A stretch of DNA of 64,000 bases from positions 32,948,796-33,012,795 of the forward strand of contig NC_080690.1 of NCBI RefSeq assembly GCF_030445035.2, in the 5' to 3' direction. The notes under the pieces are model-generated. The model searched no databases. It was not told where the DNA came from and saw nothing but the letters and a program-made list of their open reading frames with translations. The DNA is from Dasypus novemcinctus. Lineage: Eukaryota > Chordata > Mammalia > Cingulata > Dasypodidae. The position numbers were made by a program, and so were the translations under genes. This document shows positions 44,001 through 56,000 of this stretch, in pieces; positions within the stretch are counted from its first letter, which is position 1, and every line of letters starts with the position of its first letter.

Positions 44001-47000
44001 AAGACTCTTTTCCAGACACCCAGGCAGCCGCCCCTCCTCCACCCATGTCCCTCCAGGCCCGGGTCGCTGTGGTTCCAGAAACAAACAGGTACCCACTGCC
44101 TTCCCCTTTGCTTGGGGCCAGGCCCCCTGCTGGGAACCCAGGTGGGAAGGGCTCTGTACTCCGGTCATGATCATTCCCACCCAAAGGCCCCACAGCGTCC
44201 TGGAGTTGGCTGAAGGAAGCTGCAGGCAGAGGGTGGGGTCTCCTGGGCCAGACAGGCAATGTGGCCAAGAGAAGCCGGGAGTGGGAGCTGCGGCCAGGAG
44301 CCCCTCTCAGGGCCAGGAAGATCCAGGGTGGCCCCAGCTGCTGGTCTTCCCAGCCCACCAGTAATCCCGACTTCTGCAGGAAGGTGCCCAGTTGGCACAC
44401 ACGTTTCAGACCATGGCACTGGTCAAACCAAGCTCATCTGAGGCTGGGGGTGGCCTTGGCAGCGAGTCTGTGACTCTCGGAGTCAGACTGCTCAGTCTCA
44501 GTGACAAGGGAAATAACCCCAGGAAACCTCTGCCCTTCTGGAACACAGGATGTGGGCTGAGTGGGGGGCCGGGGTCCCTGGAGCCAGGCAAATGGGAGGG
44601 AAGGATTATAGAGAAAATGCTGCCCAGGCGATGGACGGGGTGGACCTGCCTGACCTCAGGGCTGGTGTCCTCCACTTTCAGGGCTGGGACACAAGGGTCA
44701 GAGGGAGGTGTCACTGAGGCGGGGACTTGGAATTTGGAATTCAAACCCTGGGGCCAGGGAGGGGGCAGGAAGTTGGCCATAGGCCTGCCTCTGCTCTGTG
44801 CCTCAGCAGTGCCAGGGGCCGGGTGCTGACCTGGTTCAGGAAGGGCGTGGAGAAGGTCGTCCCGCAGCCGGTCCCTAGCGGAGGGGCAGCCTGCAACGCC
44901 ACTGCCTGCCTGGAGGACCTGGCTGAGGTATCGCCAGGGCTGGGAGCAGCGGGAGGTCAGCTGGGAGAGGCGCTGGTGGGAGGCCGGGCCAGCCTGGCCC
45001 GAAACTCTGCTCTCTGCCCATGTGTCTGTCTGTCCCTGGCAGGCTGGAGCACAGGTCCTTGGACGCTGCAGCACTGGGGGCCTAGGTAAGGCCAGGAGGC
45101 AAGATGGCCTTTCAGAGGTGGGGGCTAAGGGGCTGAGGGGTGGGCCCTGCCCCTAGGGAGAGTCCAGACAGGCCAGAGCTTCTCCTCTGCCTGGCCCTGG
45201 TTCAAACCCAGGTTTGGGCTGGGTTCTGGGTGTCTGCTCCAGGCTGCCTAGAATGTTCTAGCAGCCCTCCAGCTGCTGGCCACCTTTGCTTTCTGACCCT
45301 GCAGGGTCCGCAGATGAGCCCAACGAGGGCCTCTGGGTCCAGGAGACCAGGTGAGTCCCCATCACTGGGTGCTGGTTGGGGCCGCGGAGCCTTGTCTGTA
45401 GCATGTGTGGTGGGAGGAACCATGTCCAGAGCTGAAGGTCCTGGGTTCAGGAGCGGGGTCTCCCACCACCTCGGCATGTGACCTTGAGCATGCCTCTTGT
45501 CTGTTCTGGACTCACCTTCTCTTCCATAAAACGGGGCAAAGGCCCTGTCTTGCCCAGGGGTTCGTATATTGATTCCTGGGAGATCTCTGGGTGGGGGTTC
45601 CCTCTGAGACAGGGAGGAGGTGTAAATGAGCTCCTCAGAGATGGGCTTCATGTGGGTGGGCCCCCCACAGGGCGCCCTGGCTGCTTCACAGTTGGCAACA
45701 GCTTCTGATTTCTCAGAGCTGACCGAAGAGGGTGACTGCCTCGTCAGTGGGCGGCTGGCTGGCTAAGGACCGTGGTGACCTGGGGAGATCTCCAGAGAAG
45801 GGCCCTGCACAGTTCTAACTCCCTCAGCCCTGTAGGAGGGGGGTCTGGATTGGCTAGAGCTTCCAGTTCTTCAAGAGAAGTTAGAAATTTAGGTTTTTAT
45901 GTAAAATCCTTAATTTTTTATGTCAACTAATCGAAAAGTTTTCAGAACGATGTGGGTCCCCAAAACAAGCCTGAGGCCTCTGGTTTGTAGTCTCTGCTGG
46001 AAATTCAGAGACATGCATTCATCAGCTTTCACCCCCCTCATTCATTCACTCATTCACTCATTCATTCGACTGTGGCCTCCTTGAGAACTTTGAGGCCTGC
46101 AGGGCCTGCCGTGGACAGGGGCTCAGCAAGTTCTAGATGAATAGATAGAGGGGTGGGTGAGCCTGTGCAAACACACATTCATTCATTCATTGCTCCACGT
46201 CTCTCTTTCCTTTGTCCTCTTAAGGCAACCCAGATCTGGGGTCCCAGGGCCACTCTGCTGACTCCTAGGGCCGATAAAACTATTTAGGATGAGGTTACCC
46301 AGAAGGCCTGCCAGCTTTCTTTTGGGCCGGACTTGGGGAGTGGGCTCCCCTGGGAACATGAGAGGGTGGTCCTTCAGGCCACTCCAGTGACCACTGGCCC
46401 CTCCACAGGCCGGGACCCCGGTTGCTCAGGTGGCTTGAGCAGAATCTGGAGAGAATGCTACCTCAGCCACCAAAAACCTCCCAGGTGAGTCAAGGAGAAG
46501 GTGGAGCAGTCAGTTGACCACCTGGGAGGGTTTCTGAGGCCCTAGCAAGGCCCTGCCGACCCTAACAGACTACCCCATCCCTGGCACCCACAGAGGGGGT
46601 GCTCTTCTCCCTAGAGGGGACCTGGATGCAGTGGAGCATGGGGAGACTGGGAAGGATGAGCTCCTTGCTGCTGTGCCCAGGCTGGGGCAGAGCTGTCGGC
46701 ACAGGAAGGGCACAGGGTGGTTTTGACCCATGACCTTGCTCTCTGTTTATGATCCAGGACTGGAGAGATGAGCCAGTGGATGCATCCTCAGACCCGGGTA
46801 CTGGAAGGGGAGCCTTGGGAGCAGCTGCCTGGGATGGCCATGGGCTGGGCTGGGAGAGAAATTGGGGTCTGGGGGAGCTTGGGCAGGACAGAGAGACCTT
46901 AGCCCTCACCCTGGCCAAGGAGGGGTACGGTGCTTTCTGAGATCGGGCATCAGGAGGGGGATACTGGGATCTCCTACCCAGCCCAGACTGGGAAGCTATT

Positions 47001-50000
47001 GACCTGGGACAAAATTGTGAGTTTGTGGACAAATCCCTTCCCCTCTCTGGGCCACAGTTTCTCTGTCTGTCCAATGATGGGGGTGTTTGGGGTGGTGCCA
47101 AGGGGCTCCCCACGAGCCACAATGAAGCCTCAGATCTGACCCCGTGTGCTTGAGGACGCGAAGCCCTGCTGCTGCGTCCTTAGCCTCCTGCTCTCCCTGC
47201 TGCCTTAGAGACCCCAGGAACACCCCTGGAAGCTGAGCCCAGGCTGCAGGCCCCGGAGAGCCCCTCCCTGCTTGTCCCCTGCCCCGAGGAGCCCGAGGAG
47301 GAGCTGGCTCCAGAGCCCCTGCCCGACTTCCAGGCCTCTTCCCTGCCACCCCCTGAGGACCCTGCCAGGTGAGCTGCCCCAGATGCCCACGCCTCCAAAG
47401 GCGCGGAGCAGGTCGCTGCCCCCGCCCCGCGCCCAACCTTCACGGAGCAAGTTAAAAAAAATCAATTTCACAGATACATATTAGTAAAGCGTACAGTTCA
47501 TCCAAAGTGTACCGTCAGTAGTATGTGTTATAATCGCATACCTGTGTATTCATCACTTCAGTCATTTTTAGAGCATTTTCATTTTTTTCCATAATAATAA
47601 AAATAAACAAAAAACAGACAAACAAAAGTGAGTTTTAGAAGGATCAACAAAGCACATGCACCGGGGACAAAATTCAAGTGGGTTTTCGGGGTCCCCCCCA
47701 GGGCCACTGCTCTAGCAGCTTCTTGTCCTTCCCCACATGTTCTAAGCACATGGAAGCTTTGAGGGCATTTCCCCATTTACACACACACCTGACTATAGCT
47801 AGCTATGTATGTTGTTCTACACCTAGCTTTTGTCACTTAAAAATATATCTTAGAGGTGGTTCTATTTCATACAGATAGATCTACTTCATTCTCTCCACAG
47901 CTGCATAGTACTTCACTACATGCATGCATTAGTTGTACTTAACCGTTTGGTGGACAGTTACATTTATTTACACTCTTTGCTGCAATTGATAACCTTAGAC
48001 ATGCATCGTTTGGCTCATGTACAAGTAAGTCTGTAGGATAAATCACCAGAAATGGAGTTGTGGCACCAAAGATGTATGCTTCTACAGTTGGGGTATGCTG
48101 CACTCCTGCAGTGTGTGAGAGGCCCCAGTGCAGTGGGTGCAGGGGAGGGTGGGGAAGCCTGAGCTACCCGCTGGGGTCTGAGCTGTGGCTGAGGCTTGCC
48201 TGGGGGGCACGTGTCTTCGAGGCTGGAGGCTGGGATCTGGTCTGGCTGCTGGCAGGCTTGCTGCCTGCTTTGGGAGGAAATAGTCTCCAGCCTCAGTTTC
48301 CCGCCCTGACACGACCACTCTCTCCCACCTGCAGGCTGGCGACGTGGCTCCTGCACTGGCTGGAGAGGGCCCTGCCGCAGCCGGTGCTCCCCGGGAAGGC
48401 CGAGGAGCAGGTCAGTGCTGGGCAGGGGGAAGGGGTCCTGGGGGGGTGGTGGGAGGGCTCTTGGGCAAGGGCAGGATGGTTGACCTGCGTCCCAGGGGGT
48501 GTAGGACACAGCAAGAAGGGAGCCTGCTGGGGGAGCCCTCCCCACCCAGTGGGAGCCCCACCCACCCCCCTGCCAGTCTCTTCATAGCCCTTCATTCCAC
48601 ACACTCTCGGAGGTACCCAGGTGGGCACAGGCTGAGAAGGGCTGGCCCTGCCCCACCCACCAGAAGTTCATGATTGGGTGGGGGCTGTGTTTCAGTGTGG
48701 GGAGCAGAGAGTATGTGGGGTGCAGAGGAGACCCCTCCTGGGAGCATAGAGGAATGCTCCCTGGGGGAGGTGGCCTCCACGCTGAGACCGGAAAGAGAAG
48801 TAGGAAGAAAGTGGGTGAAAGTGAAGGCGGGAGGTATAGGAAGGGCCCCTCAGACGGGATCAGCATGTGCAAAGGCCCAGAGACCAGACAGACCCAGGAT
48901 GTCCTGGGAAGGCGTGGAGCTCATGCCAAGCCAGAGTGGCCTGTGTGCATCCCTGGGGAACCCAGCAAGGCCACTGTCACTCCCTCTCTCCCCTTCCCTC
49001 TGGGGACAATTGTCCATCTTCATAGAAGCACCTGGAGCTGGGAGGCAGGAGGCCTGAACTTCAGACCTGACTGTGCAAGCTCAGCCCTGGCCCCTTGGGA
49101 CCTCAGTTGCCCCACCTGAACAATGGGCTAACAATTCCCACCCTGTCACTGCCTGGGGTTGTAAACAAAGATGGCCAGGCCAGGAGTGGGGCATGGATCT
49201 CTGGGACCCTCAAGGTCCCAGCCAGGCTCCTCTGAGCAGGTGTCCCTGCTGCGGCTCTATCAGGGGGGACCCCACCTCTCCTCATATGAGCCAAGACGTG
49301 GGCTCTCAAAGCTCCCCCCCATGTCCATCCCTTCCCTGGCTCTAAGCCCAGCAGGGACCCTCTTCCCCATTTCATGAGACCACTGAGGCCCAGAGAGATG
49401 GACCCCCAGACCCAGGCTCCTTGACCTCGCCCACATGTCCCTCTTCCAGGGCTGTGCCCTGCACTTTGAGCCTGGGGAGGCTGCAGGAGCCCCTTCCCCG
49501 CAGGCTGAGCCCCCAGCCTCCCTGTTCCTGTGGCCTCTGCTGGTGGCATTGGAACTGCAGCATCGGAACCTCCCGAGAGAAGAAAACAGGGGGCCGGTGG
49601 CAGGAACAATCAGCCCACGAAGACACCCTCACTGAGGGAGGGCTGGGGCACGGGGGGTGGGTGCGGGTGGGGAGAGGCTTTGAGAAGCCAGGGGGCTTTG
49701 TGATGGGAGGGGGTTTCCCACCCCCAGAGAACAGAGGAGAGGACGTTGCAGCCGGGCAGGCCTGTGCAGGTTCTGGGGCCGAGGGCCACCTCTGGGGCAG
49801 GAGAGGAGAGGACAGGCCCAAAGCAGCAGGATCCTGACAGGTGTGCCAGGAGGGTGGCAGAGGCTGGAGGCCGGGGAGGAGGCCAGGGCAGGTTTTCCCT
49901 CTTCTCCCCACCCAGGAGCCTGACTCTGCTGGGACGCGGGACGTGCAGACCAGTAAGTGACGCCTCGGTGGGTGTTCGGGCGCGTCTCCGGGCGGGTCGC

Positions 50001-53000
50001 TGGGCTCCCCTGGTCTGAGTGGGCCTGGGCAGCANNNNNNNNNNNNNNNNNNNNNNNNNNNNNNNNNNNNNNNNNNNNNNNNNNNNNNNNNNNNNNNNNN
50101 NNNNNNNNNNNNNNNNNNNNNNNNNNNNNNNNNNNNNNNNNNNNNNNNNNNNNNNNNNNNNNNNNNNNNNNNNNNNNNNNNNNNNNNNNNNNNNNNNNNN
50201 NNNNNNNNNNNNNNNNNNNNNNNNNNNNNNNNNNNNGGGGGGTGAGGTGGGGGAGACCTGGAAGGGGAGCCTGCCCAGGGTTTCCAGCTTCCATCCAGAG
50301 AACGCAGCCCTGAGGCCAAGTTGGATGGACCCCTTGCCTGCTGGGAACACCTGAGAGCTGCCCCTGGCGAGTGGGTATGGCTAAGCAGAGTCCCTGGAGC
50401 TGAGAGGGCCACCGCCCCCACACCTCCCGCCAGGCTGGGCTGGGATGCGCACTGCCTTGTGTCTCAGCTGCTGCAGCAGGGGGGGGTGCTGGGGGCGGGT
50501 CCGCTCTTCAATCCATGGACAGAATGCCCCCCCACCCATCCATCCGTCCCCCGGCAAGCACTCGCGGATGCCTACTCTAAGCCCGCCCCGGGCAGCGCCC
50601 AGGGCTGCTCCCCACCAGGTCTGCAGGGCTGTGTCCCACCCCAGCCTCTCTCAGCTGACCGCGGGCTGTGAGAACCCCCGGGAGGCAGGCCGGCTCCGGA
50701 GCTGGGCCAAGAGGGCTTATAGTGACGGCGGGACAACAGCGGAGGTGGAGGAGGGCACCCGGTGCAGGGCTCGGCCGTTGGAGCAGGAGCTCCTGGCCAC
50801 CGTGGGAGGGCGCGGACGGGCACCTTCCTTGCTGCTGGGGCAGCCTGTGGGGGCGAAGGGCAGAGCTCAGAGAGCGGAAGTCACTTGCCCAAGGTCACGG
50901 TGATAACCAGCCCCCAGGGGCCTCTTGGCCTGGCAGCAGGTGCTCCGTCCAAGGTTAAAGAGCCTGAAACTGTCCCCTGGAGCAGGGGCCCTCCCTCTGG
51001 TCCGAGAGCACAGAGGATGGGGACTGGCGCCTCTGCCTGTCCTCTCTGCTCCTCGGGTGGGACAGGACTCTCAGCCAGCTGCCGCCTGGGCCTCCCTGCA
51101 CTTCCTGGAGCGTGTGGGTCATGAGTGGGTGCTGGGTGGCGAGGGTGGCCTCGCTCCAGGGGCCGGCCAGGTGTCGGGAGACTGTGGGGCTGGGGGGCGA
51201 GCGTCCCACCCTTCTGGACCCCTCCACTCCCCAGTCTTTCCCGTCCATCCAGCCATCCACTCCTTGGAGTCTTCCCTTTTGAAAGCAGAAATTATGTCTT
51301 TTTCTTTGCTTTTATTTAACTCAAAATAGCAAACAACATACACACATTTAAAAATATATATTTCCAATACTTGACGATTCAGTCGATATTGGTCGATGGC
51401 ACCCGATTACTTAGTTCTTGCTTGTTTCCAACTTACAGCAACATACCTATCATCTAACATATCTTTAAAAGTTTTCAGCAAGGTTTATGCTTCGATCCTA
51501 ATAAAAAAACATGATTTAGTTATTAGTTTAGACTCCAAGCACTCCCTCCGTCTGTCCATCCAGCCGTCCACTTTTCCGTCTTCTCCTTTGTTTCAGGGGT
51601 GGTGGCGGCTGAAAGCCTCTGAAACAATGGAGAAGGGAGCCCGGGAGAGCACAGATGGACAAATGGATGGATGGAAGGAAAGAGGGTGTCCCGAAGAGAA
51701 GACCACAGGGGAGGGGGAGAGGAGGGGACTGTCGACCCCACCCATTGAACAGGGGGACCCACGCTCCCAGGAGGGGTAGGGGAAGCTGGGTCACCTCCAC
51801 CAGCCCCGGAACCCCCTCTCAGGGCATCACGCGAGTGTGAAGGACCAAGACTAGCCACTTTGCACCAGCAGGAGAGGAAAGTTAGCTAGTGGCAGCTTTG
51901 AGACAGGCTGGAGAGCAGGACTTCCCACGGATGGCCGTGGAACCCCTCTGAGGAGCCTCCGGAAGAGACGCCCGCGTGGCCCTCAGGTGCCCCCGGCACA
52001 GCCAGCACTCCCCATGGGGCACGATTTTCCCGGAAGAGGTTCTCCTAGGCCACATGCTCGCCTCAGAGGGGTGGAGACCACCAGAAGACAGCGACTAATG
52101 CGTTTAGCATTTTAACTGACATTAAAAATGAACTCATCCTGTCTGTGATTTCATGATATTATTGATTAGGCTCAGGCTAAAATAAGCATTTGGGCTTTAA
52201 AAGTGGGCGGGCTAAATCGGCTGGGGTCTGCGGGAAGAGAGGAGTTAGCCAGGGGTCCTGAGCTGTCTGCTGTGGGTCCCAGCTGGCCCTCGGGTGCCTT
52301 TTTTTGGACCAGTGGATATTTTTAGAAATTTGAATTAGTAGCCAACATTTAGAAATTAGGTGACTTTATATTGAAAAAGTTTGGCTTCTCTTTTTTTTTT
52401 TAATGTTTTTTATTTTTTAAATTATATAAAATCTTACATTAAAAAATATAAGGGATTCCCATATGCGCACTCCCCACCCCTCCCACCCTTTCCCACATCA
52501 ACTTCTTTCATTAGTGTGGTACGTTCATTACAATTGATGAACACATTTTGGAACATTGCCACCAATCATGGATTATAGTTTACATTGCAGTTTACACTCT
52601 CTCCCACTCACTTCTGTAGGGTATGGCTGGATATATAATGACCTGTATCTGCCATTGGAATGTCACTCAGGACAAAGTTCTGAGTCCTGAAATTGCCCCC
52701 ATATTACACCTCTTTCTCCCTCTCCCTGACTTCAGCACCTCTAGTGGCCACTGTCTCCAAATCAATGATGTGATTTCCTCCATTGCTAGAATCACATTAA
52801 GTCTATGGTAGAATACCAGTAAGTCCATTCTAGTCCATATTTTATTCCCTAATCTGTGATGGTGATGCCCACTCCACCTCCAATTGAGGGGGGGATTCTG
52901 TCCCATAGGCTGATGGACGGGAGTCTCCTGCTTGCAAGACCCTCTCGATCCTTGCTGTGGTGGTTGTCCATCCTCACCTCCTTGTTAGTTGTCCTGTGTG

Positions 53001-56000
53001 AGTCCAATGAATGGGAGAGTGGATGTTGCAGCTCTGCTGAGGCTCAGGGCCCAGCTGGCACTTGGACTGCCCAGAGATTCAAGGCTCTTGGACATACACC
53101 TACCAACTCCAGCACCAACTGTAGGTTCAAATAAAGGGGACAGAAGTGACATGTGTAGAGAAGTCATATCTGAGTCCAACTGTCACACAGTTTGGCTTCT
53201 TTTGAAACCTGGGAAGAGCTGGCTGCCATGGGCTCACGTCCTGCTCCCTGACAGCGGGTTGCACCCACCACTTCACCCATTTACTGTGACTCCCTGGCCT
53301 GTAGGTCTTCAAGTTTGAGGCCCTTGAGCTCTCCATCTGGCAGTAAGGGGAGGACAATTGCGATTGAGGGAACAAAGTGAGCAAATGCCTGGAGGTAGGA
53401 AAGGGGGAATGACGGGTACTTCAGTCCATTTGAAACCCAGAGTCCGTGAAGCAGAAGATTAAGCTAGAAAATCAGGCTGGGCCTGATTGTAGGCAATGGG
53501 GAGCCATTGAAGATGGCTGAGCAGGGGAGTGACTTCAAAAGATTGTTCCTGGGCCAAGTAAGCACCAGAGGCAGGGAAAGCAATTGATGCAGGAATTCTT
53601 CACCTTTGGGCCACACGCCAGGCACCTGGGGGGCAATTATGAAGACTGTCTCATCCCCAGGCCTTCTGTTTTGAAAAGTGTGGGGTGCCTGGGAATCTGC
53701 ATTTTGGAGAAGCACCCATTCTCCCAGATAATTCTGTTGATGGGGGAGGAGCTGGGACCACACTTTGAGAAACACCCAGTTAGCAAGAAGTCAGAGGCCC
53801 AGATGGAAGGAGAGGTGGGCGAGGACCAAGGAGAGGCAGGGGGATGGGGTGTTGCATTCCAGACCTGGACCCAGGGGCCTGAGGGGTGTGGAAAGTGCAG
53901 TTGCCAGAGAGTATGGAGGCTTTGAGCAGGGCTTGGGCTTTGCTGGCCACGTGGACTCTTTTCCCAGGGCTCCCTGTCTGCCCGTCCTGGAAACGGGCTC
54001 CTTCCCCCGTCGGAGCCTTCACTGCCAGGGTCAGGACAGATTCAGCGGCCCTGAAGGACATCCTAGGCTGGCAGAGGACGCAGCATGCCTGTGAGGGGCT
54101 CCAGGGAGGAAGGTCAAGCTCCCGTGGGCAGCAGTTCTCTGATAACCTTGAGCACCCATGGGGTCCCAATGTCCCCATCTCACCTGCACCCCTAACAGGT
54201 GTGGGGTGTGGGATGTGGGGAGGCTGGGAAAGCCCAGACTGCTGGGACCAGGTGCCTACAGAGAGGGGCTCGGGCCCTGCCGGGTGGGGGTCAGGGCCCG
54301 ATCCCCGCCCTTGCCAGCCCTGGCCTTGGGCCTGCTCCTTCCCAGAGCTGAAGAGGCTTTGGCTGTGAAATGGGGGACAGCAAAGGACCCACCTCTCAGG
54401 CCTGTCACAGAGATTAAAGGAGGCAATGCTTGTAAAACACTTGCTCACTGAATAGTACCTAAAAAGAAAAGGTTAATGAGGGAGAGGCTCGTAGGCAAGG
54501 CTGACCTAGCCTCTCATGTACGTACAACGCCGGGCTAGTCCAGCGTCCTTTGCAGCGTGGCTGCCAAGGTGGATGAGGCACTCACAGCACACTTTTATCA
54601 CCTGGAACACACAACAGGGAGCAGGCTGTGCCCTGTTGGGGAAAGAGCTGGATTTGAAGTCAGGAGATCTGGCTTTGCCTCTGACTTACTGTGTGACCTT
54701 GGACAAGTTGCTTAGCCTCTCTGAGCCAGCTCCCTGATCTGACACAGGAAGGCACTGTTTTTATCCTTTGAGGTTGCTGGAATGCGAATGAGCTCATGGT
54801 GAAGGAATGTTCTGCCTACGCCATTGCTGGCTGGCAGCTGTGCTCATCAGGTTCTCTAGGGAAACAGAAACGAGAGGACATATCCGTGAACTCTAAAGAA
54901 AATTTATAAGAATTATCGCATGCAGCTGTTGGGATAGGCAAATCCAAATTCTGTAGGGCAGGCTGCAAGCTAGGAACTCCAATGAAGGTTTTTAAAATTA
55001 TTTTCAATTTTTAAAATGTATTTTTTTATTTATTTTTAAAATGATACATGGATCACACAAAATGTTACATTAAAAAAATATAGGAGGTTCCCATATGCCC
55101 CACTCCCCACATCCCCCACTCTTCCCACATCAGCAACTTTCATTAGTGTGGTACATTCATTGCATTTGATGAATACATTTTGGAGCATTGCCACACAGCA
55201 TGGATTATAGTCTACATTGTAGTTTACACTCTCCCCCACTCCAATCCGTAGATTATGGCAGGATGTATAATGTCCTGCATCTGTCCCTGCAATATCATTC
55301 AGGACAACTCCAAGTTCCGAAATGCCCTCATATCACACCTACTTTTTCCTCTCCCTGCCTTCAGCAAGTCCCGTGGCCACTATCTCCACATCAATGAATT
55401 AATTTCTTCCATTGCCAGAATCACAATAATTCTATAGTAGAATACCAGTAAGTCCACTATAATTCATATTTTATTCCTCCATCCTGAGGGCCCTGGGATG
55501 GTGATGTCCACTCCACCTCTCAATTGAGAGAGCGCTTCCAATGAAGGTTTTTGATGTACTCCCCAGGAGAAGCTGGCTGGCTGAAGTAGAGATGAAAATT
55601 CTCCCTTTTCCATGCTGAAATCGCCCCTTCTCCTTTTAAGGCCTTCAACTGATTGGATGAGATGTCTCTCATTGTTGAAGGCAGTCTCCTCAGCTGATCA
55701 CAGACATACTCAGCCATAGATGTAATCAACTTACTGATGACTTAAATCCATGAAATATCCTCACAGTAACAATCAAGCCAGTGCTTGCTTAACTGGACAG
55801 CTGGACACCATCACCTGGCCAAAGTGACACATGAACTTAACCATCACAACGTAGAACCACGTGCATGCCATGTTCCTCCCACTGGATTTGGGGCCACAAT
55901 GGAAGCCAGGACGGGCTGTGGAAAGGACTGGTTGAGTGTGCGTGTGTGGGCAGGGGAGGTCCTTGAGGGCGGGTGTGTCCTCTGTGAAAGGGGGATAACA

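Noticed and set aside
49450-49615. A possible extra CNGB1 exon (acceptor cttccag, GARP-like Pro/Glu/Ala composition)
   Set aside because: No convincing donor was found, and the exon phases on either side already join the human-like residues KAEEQ and EPDSAG directly.
49372-50423. Long minus-strand frames around the N run
   Set aside because: They stay open only because the 202 undetermined bases contain no stops.
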